Positions 30,301 through 39,541 of a DNA stretch of 64,000 nucleotides are shown piece by piece; within the stretch, counting starts at the first letter, position 1, and each line of letters starts with the position of its first letter. This stretch comes from an uncultured Erythrobacter sp. Lineage in GTDB: Bacteria > Pseudomonadota > Alphaproteobacteria > Sphingomonadales > Sphingomonadaceae. Location: positions 186,001-250,000 of the forward strand of contig CAJXJR010000003.1 of NCBI GenBank assembly GCA_913055155.1. The letters are read 5' to 3'. Both the position numbers and the translations under genes were made by a program. The notes under the pieces are model-generated. The model was given only the letters and a program-made list of their open reading frames with translations. It was not told where the DNA came from and did not search any database.

Positions 30301-30662
30301 AAGATAACCCGGCCATCGGGCGTCCAGCCCACTGTGCGCACGCTGCCGCCCTGGAAGGTCAGCCGCAGCGGCGATCCGCCGGCCACGGGCATGACGTAGA
30401 CATCGCGCGGACTGTCATAGCTGGCGGTGAAGGCCACCATGCTGCCATCGGGCGACACGACCGGATCTGTCTCCTCCTGCTCGTGGTTGGTCAGCCGTAT
30501 GGCCGATCCCCCAGATCGCGCCGCGCGCCACAGGTCGCCTTCGCTGGCGAACACCAGCACGTCGCCACGCGCCGCCGGGTACTGGTAGAAACCCTCCTCT
30601 GCCAGCGCAGGCACGGCGGTGGAGGCGAGCAGGACGGCGGCGATTGCGGTAAGGCGCTTCAT
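27366..30662 (-). CDS. S41 family peptidase, tricorn-protease-like (beta-propeller + PDZ + S41)
   Basis: Signal peptide MKRLTAIAAVLLASTAVPALA; WD40-like propeller repeats; PDZ; LIIDVRNNNGGNIDSIIIGML and ERTYSDGETFAAGIKSLGLA. Confidence 0.85.
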   Translation of the reverse strand: MKRLTAIAAVLLASTAVPALAEEGFYQYPAARGDVLVFASEGDLWRAARSGGSAIRLTNHEQEETDPVVSPDGSMVAFTASYDSPRDVYVMPVAGGSPLRLTFQGGSVRTVGWTPDGRVIFANSLQGAGQTEILYTVDPSGGEATPIPLWRANDATFGQDGTLFFSRRGLRARSSDNAVLYRGGGMAQLWRWTMGSNEEATQLLADFGAPIRMPMAHGGRIYFISDKSGADAVWSVAEDGSGVRQDSPELPFPVLQASMDGGEVFLQNGADIHVFSTGGGTMQTLALDIVTDREQARVRALENPLSLIEQARISPSGEAVAVTARGRAALGATGERRRVELAIPLDARAREAVEGPDGEHVFLVLDQGEQGDVYAMPADGSGEPVAITRGYDAHIWSFAVSPDGNSLVVWDKEARLQRVDVATGRITLLAENDTGDDSAFRDVTFSPDGAYIAYSEASRRNNGNTADIWVQNVASGERVMATSGKYHDYAPAFAHDGAWLYFISNRNFDPSPGSPWGDRNMGVDFPNRGELYALQLDPEAGFRFTEENELTQTGDDGEEQGGGSGAGGEEAEETGPANVVLEGLAQRLYKLPTDPGVENGLLATDDFLYTMRGDTLVSIKIDRRDPEEETFAENVMGFGLSADGETAMLITGSGGDPTISLVPAAAKKPDEMAPARVRLSDWHPAIDPVAEWHQMFVDAWRMHRDFAYDPALRGVDWNDVRAQVEPLLGRIGHRAELNTVLGLMASQLGILHSQVRPGDLPEDTENSQMAFLGARYTPVAGGLRIDSIYMAEDDLVATRPPLRRPGVDVQVGDVIQRVDGRPVASLADLRLALASKAGQQVRLDLARGRTPVSAIVEPMTFDGVRMASYYDFVEGNRAATQQMSGGDIGYLHLRAMGSGDVASFARDYFAQLDKDGLIIDVRNNNGGNIDSIIIGMLMRQPWAFWTNPDGTGVAITNMQNAYRGHVAVLIDERTYSDGETFAAGIKSLGLAPLVGTRTAGAGIWLSDRNRLVDNGAVRIAENAQYAIDGRWIVEGHGIAPDYEVENMPHARFQGTDAQLQAAIALLEQRIAAEPITPLVPQPLPPLGTRAGDVRPLGN

Positions 30663-30787
30663 CGTTAGAATGTCTCCAGATCGGGAAACCGGGACAATGA
30701 CCAGCCGCGACTGGTTGCGCAAGATACAAGATCGCGCGCACGAGACTGTTCTGCGAACAGCTGATGTTGCCAGACCAATGCCCCGGC

Positions 30788-32029
30788 TCAGTTCGCCATC
30801 GGCTCCGCAGGTTCGCCGCCATAGACGCCGGTCTCGCCCCGGCGCGCATCGACGGCAGCCTGCACCGCGGCGTAGAACCGGTTGCGCTCCAGCCCCTCGC
30901 CCCCGCCACCGGTGGAATTGCGCCAGTTGGAATGGGTGGCGATCACCAGGTCGCGCACCGGATCGATGAAGATGCCCTGCCCGTAAAGGCCGCTGGCGGC
31001 ATAGGCGCCGCCCGGATAGGTCCACCACTGGTAAGCATAGCCGCGATCGAAGCGCCCGGTTTCGAAGGCGGGGGTAGTTGCCTCCTCGAACCAGCCTTCG
31101 GGCACCACATGCTCCCCCCCGGCCATGCCGCCGCCCATGGCGAAAAGGCCGAACCGCGCCATGTCCCGGGTGCTGGCCTGGATGCAGCAGCCGGAAATCT
31201 CGCTGCCGCTGTTGGACAGCAGCCAGGTGGCATCCTGCTCCATCCCGAACGGTGCCCACACCTTTTCGGAAAGGTAATCCGCCAGGTTCTTGCCCGTGGC
31301 ATTGCGCACCAGCACGCCGATCAGGTTGGTTTCCCCGGTGTTGTAAAGCCAGCGCGTGCCCGGCTCCGCCTCGCGCGGGAGCTGGCGCATGTAATCGACC
31401 AGCGAATCGACGCCTTCCTCGGTAGAGACGTGTTCATTGAACTGCGCGACGTCGCTCTGCGGGTCGAAATAGTCCTCGTTCCACTTCACGCCGCTGCTCA
31501 TCGTCAACAACTGGCGGATCGTCACCCCGTCGTAGCCGGAGCCAGCCAGTTCGGGAATGTACTTGGTCACCGGGTCGTCGACGCTGTCGATATAGCCATC
31601 GGCAATCGCGGCCCCCACCAGCGTGGAGGTAAAGCTCTTTGCGGCAGAGAAACTGGTCCACTTGCCCTCGGCGCTGAAATCGAGGCCATAGCGTTCCAAC
31701 ACCACCTCGCCATCGTAAACCACCACCACCCCGGCGGCGTTCTGCTCTTCCATGAAGGCGTCCATGTCGAAATCGCCCAGGTCCAGCGGCTGGCCATCCG
31801 GCAATGGATAGGTCGCTTCACCAGCCTCGATCACGCGCGCCTGCGCCAGCGCGGGGAAGCGGTCCATGGCGCGGAAGGCTGCGGTGCGCGTTTCCTCCGG
31901 CCAGAACAGCACGTCGCGATCTGTCGGCATGTTGGCCAGGACATCGCGCTGGTCCTGATCCAGCGACAGCCAGAACGCGCCGCCGATGATCGCCAGCAAG
32001 GCTATGATGCCGAGAATCCATTTCTTCAT
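30788..32029 (-). CDS. serine hydrolase, beta-lactamase/class C-like family
   Basis: SFSAAKSFTSTLVGAAIADGYI (SxxK), YNTGETN; start at MKKWILGIIALLAIIGG. Confidence 0.82.
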   Translation of the reverse strand: MKKWILGIIALLAIIGGAFWLSLDQDQRDVLANMPTDRDVLFWPEETRTAAFRAMDRFPALAQARVIEAGEATYPLPDGQPLDLGDFDMDAFMEEQNAAGVVVVYDGEVVLERYGLDFSAEGKWTSFSAAKSFTSTLVGAAIADGYIDSVDDPVTKYIPELAGSGYDGVTIRQLLTMSSGVKWNEDYFDPQSDVAQFNEHVSTEEGVDSLVDYMRQLPREAEPGTRWLYNTGETNLIGVLVRNATGKNLADYLSEKVWAPFGMEQDATWLLSNSGSEISGCCIQASTRDMARFGLFAMGGGMAGGEHVVPEGWFEEATTPAFETGRFDRGYAYQWWTYPGGAYAASGLYGQGIFIDPVRDLVIATHSNWRNSTGGGGEGLERNRFYAAVQAAVDARRGETGVYGGEPAEPMAN

Positions 32030-33264
32030 GTGCTTTCCTTCACCAGGGTCACCTGGCTGACGGTGATCCCGCCGCCACGAAACCCGCCTTCGCAATACAT
32101 CAGGTAGAACCGCCAGAGGTCACGGAACCGCGTGTCGAACCCGGCGGGCAGGCGCCCGGCCTCACAGGCGGCATTGAACCGCTCGCGCCAGCACTTCAGC
32201 GTTTCGGCGTAGTCCTCGCCGAAATCGTGCTGGTCGGTCCACGCCAGCCCGCGCTCTTCGGCCAGGCGCCGGAACTCGCTGGCGCGGATCAGCATGCCGC
32301 CGGGAAAGACATAGGCCTGGATGAAATCGGCGCTGGCGGCATAGGCATCGAAGATCGGCTCGGCGATGGCGATATACTGGATCGCCGCGCGCCCACCCGG
32401 CTTAAGGTTGCGCGCCACGCAATCCATGAAATCCGGCCAGTATTCGCGCCCCAGCGCCTCCACCATCTCGACGCTGACGATGGCATCGAACTGCCTCGCC
32501 ATGTCGCGGTAGTCGCGCTTTTCGAAGCTGGGCCCGGCATTGCGTTCGCGCGCCCATTCCAGCTGGCTGTCGGAAATGCTGATGGCGGTAACGTCATGCC
32601 CTTGCCCAGCCAGGTGCGCGGCAAGCGAGCCCCAGCCGCAGCCGATCTCCAGCACGCTGTGCGCGTCCCCGATCCGCTGCGACAGCGCCTGCCACTTGCG
32701 CCTCTGCGCCGCTTCCAGCCCGTCGTCGCCGAAGTCCAGGGCACTGGAATAGGTCATCGTCGGGTCCAGCCAACTGGCATAGAAATCGTTGCCGAGGTCG
32801 TAATGCGCGTGGATGTTCTTTTCCGCACCTTCGCGGGTGTTGCGCTTCAGCGCGTGGGCGGCCTTCGCCAGCCATCGCCACGGCCCCTTGGCCCGCGCGG
32901 TATCGCCCAGCGACACGGCATTTGCCATGAAGAGCGCGAACAGCGGCACCGGATCGGGGCTGGACCACTCGCCCGCTTCCCATGCCTGGTACCAGCCGAC
33001 CGAACCGCCCGTGGCCAGCCGCAGCAATGCACGCCAGTCGTGCAGCGCCACCTCGCATTCGAAGCCGGGCGCATTGCCGCCCAGCGTCCGCTTGCTGCCA
33101 TCGGGCAAGGTCGCGTGGATCGCCCCGCTGGCAAGCCCTTTGTCGATGCGATCGAGAATACCCTTGACGGCAGGCACGAACAGGCGCGCCAGCAGACCGG
33201 GTTTCGACCCGAACCGCCGGCCGCTTTCCAGCAATATCTCTCCGCGTGCGTGACCCGCCTCCAT
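32026..33264 (-). CDS. cyclopropane-fatty-acyl-phospholipid synthase-like methyltransferase
   Basis: HYDLGNDFYASWLDPTMTYSSALDFGDDGLEAAQRRKW ... VLEIGCGWGSLAAHLAGQGHDVTAISIS. Confidence 0.9.
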   Translation of the reverse strand: MEAGHARGEILLESGRRFGSKPGLLARLFVPAVKGILDRIDKGLASGAIHATLPDGSKRTLGGNAPGFECEVALHDWRALLRLATGGSVGWYQAWEAGEWSSPDPVPLFALFMANAVSLGDTARAKGPWRWLAKAAHALKRNTREGAEKNIHAHYDLGNDFYASWLDPTMTYSSALDFGDDGLEAAQRRKWQALSQRIGDAHSVLEIGCGWGSLAAHLAGQGHDVTAISISDSQLEWARERNAGPSFEKRDYRDMARQFDAIVSVEMVEALGREYWPDFMDCVARNLKPGGRAAIQYIAIAEPIFDAYAASADFIQAYVFPGGMLIRASEFRRLAEERGLAWTDQHDFGEDYAETLKCWRERFNAACEAGRLPAGFDTRFRDLWRFYLMYCEGGFRGGGITVSQVTLVKEST

Positions 33265-33319
33265 GCGCCGCGTTATGACGCTGCGAGGTCAGCTTCTCAA
33301 GGCGTGTTTACACAGGTGT

Positions 33320-34711
33320 TTATTCCTTGGACGCACGGTAGGTCTCCAGCGCCCGTTCACGCGCTTCCTTGTGCCCGATCAGCTTGGCCGGATAGGCCGA
33401 CGGCTTGCAGCCGTGCGCTTCGGGATCGTGCACGTAGGGGTCGTCCAGCTCCGCCAGTTCGGGCACCCAGGTGCGGATATAGTCGCCGGCGTGGAACTTC
33501 TCGCTCTGACTCAGCGGGGCCATGATGCGCACGAACATGTTGGAGTCGACGCCCGTGCCGCTGACCCATTGCCAGTTGGTGCCGTTGCTGGCGTAGTCGG
33601 CATCGACCAGCGTATCCCAGAACCAGTGCTCGCCATGGCGCCAGTCGATCAGCAGGTGCTTGACCAGGAAACTGGCGGCAATCATGCGTACGCGGTTGTG
33701 CATCCAGCCGGTTGCCCACAGCTGGCGCATCCCGGCATCGACGATGGGGTATCCGGTGCGCCCTCTTTGCCAGGCTTCCAGCTCCTCCTGGATGCGGTGG
33801 CCGCGGTTGGGATTGCGCCAGAAGCTTTCGTCGTATCCGTCGCGATAGGGTTCCTGCGTGTAGCCGGGAAATTCGCAGATCAGGTTCTGTGCATAGTCGC
33901 GCCACACCAGTTCGGCCTTGAACATGCGCGCACCCCCGCCGGGTCGAGAGCCGATGCGGTCCCACAGCATGCGCGGGGAAACCTCGCCGAAATGCAGGTG
34001 CGGGGAAAGGCGACTGGTGGCGTCTTCGGCTGGCAGGTTGCGATCGTCAGAGTAGTCCGCGATCACATCGAGGAAGGCATCGAACCGGTCCATCGCCGCA
34101 GCGGTGCCGTGCAGGCCGGACCAGTAATCGCGCATGTCGCCTGCCCAGTCGGGCTTAGTCGGCAGCAGGTCCAGGTCTTCCAGCGACAGGCTGCCCGGCC
34201 ACGTATCCGGGCTGGAAAGGCTCGGTTCGGGAAGGATGTCGAAGCCGTCGATGGCTTCGAACATGGCGTTCTTGAACGGGGTGAAGATCTTGTACGGGCT
34301 ACCCGACCCCGTCGTCACGGCGCCCGGCGGCAGCAGGTAATTGCCGTCGTGCAATTGCAGGCTGAGCCGTTCTTTCAGCTTGCCTTGCGCGCGGCGCCAC
34401 CATGGCTCGTAATGGCGCAGGGCATGTACCGCTTTCGCGCCCGTCTCTTCCGCCAGCCTGCACAGTTCCTCCACCACGTCGCCGCGCCGGATAACCAGCT
34501 GCGAATGGTGGCGGGCAAGGTCTGCCTGCAAGGCTTCCAGCGCGTGATGCAGCCACCAGCGGCTGGCCCCGCCCATCCGGCGGTCACCGGGTGTCTCGTC
34601 GTCAAGGATGTAGACCGGGATGACAGGCCCGGCCTGTGAAGCGGCGGTGAAAGCGGCCTGGTCGGCCAGGCGCAGGTCGCGCCGCAACCAGACGATTTGT
34701 GGTTCGGACAA
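33320..34711 (-). CDS. phrB: deoxyribodipyrimidine photolyase
   Basis: WLRRDLRLADQAAF ... GRTGYPIVDAGMRQLWATGWMHNRVRMIAASFLVKHLLIDWRHGEHWFWDTLVDADYASNGTNWQWVSGTG. Confidence 0.95.
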   Translation of the reverse strand: MSEPQIVWLRRDLRLADQAAFTAASQAGPVIPVYILDDETPGDRRMGGASRWWLHHALEALQADLARHHSQLVIRRGDVVEELCRLAEETGAKAVHALRHYEPWWRRAQGKLKERLSLQLHDGNYLLPPGAVTTGSGSPYKIFTPFKNAMFEAIDGFDILPEPSLSSPDTWPGSLSLEDLDLLPTKPDWAGDMRDYWSGLHGTAAAMDRFDAFLDVIADYSDDRNLPAEDATSRLSPHLHFGEVSPRMLWDRIGSRPGGGARMFKAELVWRDYAQNLICEFPGYTQEPYRDGYDESFWRNPNRGHRIQEELEAWQRGRTGYPIVDAGMRQLWATGWMHNRVRMIAASFLVKHLLIDWRHGEHWFWDTLVDADYASNGTNWQWVSGTGVDSNMFVRIMAPLSQSEKFHAGDYIRTWVPELAELDDPYVHDPEAHGCKPSAYPAKLIGHKEARERALETYRASKE

Positions 34712-34741
34712 TTTACGTTTCCCTTCGTGCGGGCAACGCTA

Positions 34742-35650
34742 TCAGTTTCCGCCCGGTTCCGAACACAGACCATCGGGCAGGTCAACGCTGAAGCGCCCGT
34801 CGCGCACGCCGTAATAGCGCGCATCGCTCAGCTGCCAGCGGCCGTCCTCCAGCCGGTCGAGCACCGGCGCGCGGCTCCAGAACAGGAAGGCATCGACCTG
34901 GCTGCTCTGCGCCCTGGCGGCCTCCAGGTCGCAAGCGGAAATCGGGCGATTGCCCACCCGTTCGCCATCGATGAAGAAGCCGCCTGCCCCGCCTACGCCG
35001 ATGGACTCGCGTTCCCAGAAGGCCAGCGGCGGAGGCGAGGAAATGGTTTCGAGGAAGGCCGCGTTGTCGGCCCGGTCCTTCATCGAGATCGCGTAATTGG
35101 CGACGAGGTAGAGACCGCACAGGCCCAGCGTGGTGCGCGCCGCCGCGCGCCAGTCGCCCCCGCGCTTCTCGCGCCGCAGGGAAAGCCACAGGCCTACACC
35201 CATTACCACCCACAGCCACACGTCGATGATGAACAGCACGTCGCCATAGAACCAGCGGCTGGAAAACGGCTCCAGCAGGCGGATGCCGTAGACGTTCAGC
35301 CAGTCGAGCGCCGGGTGCGTGAGGCACCCGATCAGCGAAAGCCCATAGAGCCAGCCGAAATGCACGGGCAGCCGCTTGTCCGGCCGCTTGCCGCGCCGCG
35401 CCTGCCAGCGGTCCCAGCCATACAGCAGCCCGGCCAGCACCAGCGGCAACACCAGCAAGGCGATCGGCCCGTGGGTGATGCCGCGACGGAAGGCGAGGTG
35501 TTCCACCCCTTCCAGCCAGAAGAAACATGTGGCGTCCACATCGGGCAGGTTCGCGCCGATGATCAACGCCGGCATGGCGAGCCCGGTCTTGCGCTTCAGC
35601 CCGGCCTGCCCGATCAGCGCGCCGGTAAGCGAATGTGTGAGATTATCCAT
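34742..35650 (-). CDS. metal-dependent hydrolase, YdjM-type membrane protein
   Basis: MDNLTHSLTGALIGQAGLKRKTGLAMPALIIGANLPDVDATCFF ... RRGITHGPIALLVLPL. Confidence 0.82.
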   Translation of the reverse strand: MDNLTHSLTGALIGQAGLKRKTGLAMPALIIGANLPDVDATCFFWLEGVEHLAFRRGITHGPIALLVLPLVLAGLLYGWDRWQARRGKRPDKRLPVHFGWLYGLSLIGCLTHPALDWLNVYGIRLLEPFSSRWFYGDVLFIIDVWLWVVMGVGLWLSLRREKRGGDWRAAARTTLGLCGLYLVANYAISMKDRADNAAFLETISSPPPLAFWERESIGVGGAGGFFIDGERVGNRPISACDLEAARAQSSQVDAFLFWSRAPVLDRLEDGRWQLSDARYYGVRDGRFSVDLPDGLCSEPGGN

Positions 35651-35736
35651 CGCGCACAGACCATAGTGCGCCCCTTTCAAAGCACTAGCCCCACGATCCC
35701 CTTTATCGGCAACATGCTTGCGGCTAGTCAGGGCGC

Positions 35737-37062
35737 ATGACGGGGACTTACGACGAGGCGGATTACCTATCGACCGCGCCGCGTGGCACGCGCGTGCGTC
35801 CGGCATGGTTGCGCCTGGGCGTGCCGATCGTACTGATCGTCGCCGTGACTGGCGGCATTGCTGCGGCCATCGGGCTGACCACACAGGAGTTGTACCAGGC
35901 CTAAGCGGAGGTGGAGCTGATCACGCCCGAAGGGTTTGCCGATGATGCCACCATCCCCCTGCCCGCCGAACGCATCGCTGCCGCGCGGTCCTCTGCCGTG
36001 GCGACGCAAGCGGTGACACAGGCCGGCCTGCTGGACAAACCCCGGTTCCTCGCCGCCCACCCCTCGCTCGACAGCGCGGAGCTGGACCTGGCCGAAAAGC
36101 GCGTGCGCGCCGCCTCCATCCTGCTTTCGGGCATGAATACGCAGATCGACGAAGGCGGCAGCTTTGCCACCATCAGCTATCGCTCTGCCGATCCGGCACT
36201 GGCTGCCGACATTGCCGATGCGCTGGCGATGGCCTTCCTGCCTGTCGATGCAGAGCGGGTGGCCGGCGCGATGGGCGATACCCGCGCCGAGCTGGAAGAA
36301 CTGGTAGCGCAAGTGCGCAGCGAGCTGGAAGAAGCAGAGCGCGCCCTGGCAGAGGGCCTGGGCGAAGCGGATATCGTCGCCCTGCCCGCGCCCGAGGCGG
36401 ACCTTGTCGGCTAAAGCGGCCTCACCGGCGAAGACGCCTTGAGCGCACAGGCCCGCGAGGCCCTGGAATCGCAGCTGATCCTGGTGCGTGCACGCCTTGC
36501 CGGCGTGGAAGCCGCCATCGCCAGCGGCGCAATCGACACCACCAACCCGTTGATCGCACAGTTGCAAGCCAATCGCACCGAACTGGAAGACGAATACCAG
36601 CGCGTGATCGCCCAGTTTCGAGAGGATTACCCGGCAGCGCGCGACCTGCGCGAGCGGATCGACGTGATCGATGCCCAGCTGACGCGCGAGGAACTGCGCG
36701 TGGCAGAGGATCGCGCGGCAGAGGCCGAGCAGTTGCGGATCCAGGAAGCCGATATCCGCGCGCAGATCGAAGCGCTGGGCTTTGAAGTCGCCTCGCGCGG
36801 GACGGCTGGCCTGGCGCTGGACGACGTGCAGCAGGACGTACTGGCCAAGCGTGAGCTCTACAGCCTGCTGCTCGCCCGGCTGGCCACGGCGGAACAGACC
36901 GAACTGCCCACCACCGCGCGCGTGATCGCCGCCGCCGTGCCGCCCACGCGGCCCGTGGTGCCCGACTGGTGGCTGTTGCTGGGCGTGGCCGCAGGCGTGG
37001 CGCTGCTGCTGTCGATCGCGCTGGTGGTGGTGGACCTGCGCAAGCGCAGGAACGCTTACTGA
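35737..37062 (+). pseudogene. Wzz/GumC-like chain-length determinant protein interrupted by two in-frame TAA codons
   Basis: ATG 35737 to stop 37062 is one frame: N-terminal TM, coiled-coil periplasmic region, C-terminal TM plus basic tail (WWLLLGVAAGVALLLSIALVVVDLRKRRNAY). TAA at 35902-35904 and 36412-36414, both in frame. Confidence 0.75.
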
Positions 37063-37072
37063 GGCGGCCGGC

Positions 37073-38389
37073 CTACTTTGCGCCGTGCCCGGTCAGCACC
37101 ACCCGGGCGGTGCGCATCAGGATCAGGAAATCCAGCCAGTACGAGAAGTTCTTGATGTAATAGAAATCGTACTGAAGCTTGTGTTCGATGTCCGCCAGCT
37201 CGGTCACATGGCCCTGGTTCACCTGGGCCCATCCGGTGATCCCCGGGCGCACGATGTGGCGGTAATCGTAGAAGGGGATTTCCTTCTGGTACCAGTTGCC
37301 CAGTTCCAGCGCTTCGGGACGCGGGCCGATCCAGCTCACGTGGCCCAACAGGATGTTGAACATCTGCGGCAGTTCGTCGATCCGCGTGCGGCGCAGGAAT
37401 GCCCCCAGCTTGGTGATGCACGGATCGTTCTCGCCGGTCATGGCGGCGGCGCGGCGGTCTTCCATGCAATGGGCCGGGTCCTCGCAGCGCATGGTGCGGA
37501 ACTTCATGACCTTGAACGGGCGCCCGCGAAAGCCCACGCGTTCCTGCCGGAACAGTGCCGGGCCCGGTGAATCCAGCTTCACCAGCACCGCCACAACGAT
37601 CAAGGGAACGATCAGCAGCGGCAGCAACACCAGCACCACGGCCCCGTCGAACAGGCGTTTCAGCCGCATGAAGGTCATGTTCGGCAGCAGCGAACCGAAA
37701 CTGTTTTCAGAAAGGTGTTCGACCCACACCTTGCCTGTCGCCGCTTCGTAGACCTGTTTGAAGTGGAACACCGGCACGCCTTCCAGCGCGGCATTGGCCA
37801 GCAGGCGTTCCCAGCTGTCATCCAGATCGGCGTGCAGGTCTGCCACTATTATCGCCCCTTCGTGGCCCGGCAGCGCAGGGGTATCCAGCTCGTGGACGAT
37901 CAGCCTGACATTGGCGAGGCGGCGGATGCGCCCGCCGGGCACGGCGTAAAAGATCGAGCGGTCGGCCTTCGTGGCCAGGCTCATCACCCCGATGTAGACC
38001 ATCATGGAAGCGACGAAGTTGATCAGCAAGACCTGGTTCGAATAGTCGAAACGGAAAGCGAGAATGGCAAGGGCCACTGCGCCGAAACTGGCGATGAAGG
38101 TGGGCAGGATCGCGCCCAGCTGCTTTACGCCGGGATAGATGTTCACGCGGCGGGCGAAGAAAATGCGTGCCACCAGTGCGATGATCGAGGCCACGATGGA
38201 ATTCTGCGTGGTGGGGTTCTCGAAGGCGGAAAGCTTCGCCCCGAAATAGAGGAACGGCGGGACTATGCTGCCAAGCAGCACGCAGGACAAAACCTGCACC
38301 GCGAAGGAGCGATAAATGCTCCGCCCCCATGGACCAGTTCTGATGGAGCTGCCATCAGCATGACCAGTCGCACCTCTTTCCCTTATCAA
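37073..38389 (-). CDS. sugar transferase (undecaprenyl-phosphate glycosylphosphotransferase)
   Basis: N-terminal TMs; RLFDGAVVLVLLPLLIVPL ... RTRIDELPQMFNILLGHVSWIGPRPEALELG. Confidence 0.88.
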   Translation of the reverse strand: MIRERGATGHADGSSIRTGPWGRSIYRSFAVQVLSCVLLGSIVPPFLYFGAKLSAFENPTTQNSIVASIIALVARIFFARRVNIYPGVKQLGAILPTFIASFGAVALAILAFRFDYSNQVLLINFVASMMVYIGVMSLATKADRSIFYAVPGGRIRRLANVRLIVHELDTPALPGHEGAIIVADLHADLDDSWERLLANAALEGVPVFHFKQVYEAATGKVWVEHLSENSFGSLLPNMTFMRLKRLFDGAVVLVLLPLLIVPLIVVAVLVKLDSPGPALFRQERVGFRGRPFKVMKFRTMRCEDPAHCMEDRRAAAMTGENDPCITKLGAFLRRTRIDELPQMFNILLGHVSWIGPRPEALELGNWYQKEIPFYDYRHIVRPGITGWAQVNQGHVTELADIEHKLQYDFYYIKNFSYWLDFLILMRTARVVLTGHGAK

Positions 38390-38476
38390 GTAGGGGCTTA
38401 CAGCAAAAACTTACAAGAGTCCCCTGACAATTGCCTCTCCCCTTGGGCTTGCCAGCCAGCCAGCGCAAGGGAACCG

Positions 38477-39541
38477 CTAGACCGGATCCGAGGCGGTTCC
38501 GCTGACCGTCCAGGTCTGACCCTTGGCCAGCAGGTGGGCCAGGCTGGTGTCCTTGCCTTCGCTGGCGCGGGCCTTTTCCTCAACCACGGCAGCTTCGTAT
38601 GTCGGTGCGGGAGCGTCGTAGATCACGCCCAGCGGCATGGGGAATTCACCAAAGGGCAGTTCCACCAGCATGTGCGCGATCACGCGGTTTGCGGCATCGT
38701 GCACCTGTACGCCGGCTGCCTGCCAGTCGCCATCGACTACGTCGACCACTTCGAACGCCAGCGTTTGCGGATTGAGCTTCAGGCCCTTTACGCCGCCGGT
38801 TTTCTCGCTGCCGAACAGCATGGGTTCGCCATGCGCCAGCCACAGCTGCTGCTGCTCGGCGCCCTTGGGCTTGGCGAAATCGTCGAACACGTCCTTGTTG
38901 TAGACGATGCAGTTCTGGAAGATCTCGATGAAGGCCGCACCCTTGTGGGCGTGGGCCGCCTTCAGCACGTCGGGCAGGTGCTTCGACACGTCAATGCCGC
39001 GCCCGACAAACCGCGCGCCGCTGCCCAGCGCGAAGGCGCAGGGGTTGGCCGGATGGTCGACCGAGCCGAGCGGCGTCGAGGGCGAGCGCGTGTGCTCGCG
39101 GCTGGTGGGCGAATACTGTCCCTTGGTCAGGCCGTAAATCTCGTTGTTGAACAGCATGATCTGCATGTTCACGTTCCGTCGCAGCACGTGCATCAGGTGG
39201 TTGCCGCCGATCGACAGGCCGTCGCCGTCACCCGTCACCAGCCAGATATCGAGATCGGGATTGGCCAGCTTGATGCCCGTGGCAAAGGCCGGCGCGCGCC
39301 CGTGGATGGTGTGGAAGCCGTAGCTTTCGATGTAGTACGGGAAACGGCTGGAGCAGCCGATGCCGGACACGAACACGGTATTTTTCGGATCCGCACCCAC
39401 CTGCGGCAGCGTGCGCTGCACGGCCTTCAGGATGGCATAGTCCCCGCAACCCGGGCACCAGCGCACTTCCTGGTCGGTTTCCCAGTCCTTCAGCGTCGTT
39501 TTGATTTTCGTAGGGGCGTTCACAGCTAGCTCCGCGTTCAA
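38477..39541 (-). CDS. korB: 2-oxoacid:ferredoxin oxidoreductase subunit beta
   Basis: RWCPGCGDYAILKAVQRTLPQVG ... FVSGIGCSSRFPYY ... GDGDGLSIGGNHLMHVLRRN; TTG start overlapping the upstream small ORF, or internal GTG at codon 7. Confidence 0.9.
   Translation of the reverse strand: MNAELAVNAPTKIKTTLKDWETDQEVRWCPGCGDYAILKAVQRTLPQVGADPKNTVFVSGIGCSSRFPYYIESYGFHTIHGRAPAFATGIKLANPDLDIWLVTGDGDGLSIGGNHLMHVLRRNVNMQIMLFNNEIYGLTKGQYSPTSREHTRSPSTPLGSVDHPANPCAFALGSGARFVGRGIDVSKHLPDVLKAAHAHKGAAFIEIFQNCIVYNKDVFDDFAKPKGAEQQQLWLAHGEPMLFGSEKTGGVKGLKLNPQTLAFEVVDVVDGDWQAAGVQVHDAANRVIAHMLVELPFGEFPMPLGVIYDAPAPTYEAAVVEEKARASEGKDTSLAHLLAKGQTWTVSGTASDPV

Noticed and set aside
27279-30668. Very long plus-strand ORF (1129 aa) opposite the S41 protease, and similar long ORFs such as 12835..15615 and 21490..23604
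   Set aside because: Antisense shadows of high-GC coding regions with His/Arg/Gln-rich, domain-free translations; the minus-strand genes are recognisable families.
35737-37062. Genome-wide reassignment of TAA
   Set aside because: TAA terminates clearly normal genes in the window (e.g. efp, zapA), so a global code change is not supported.
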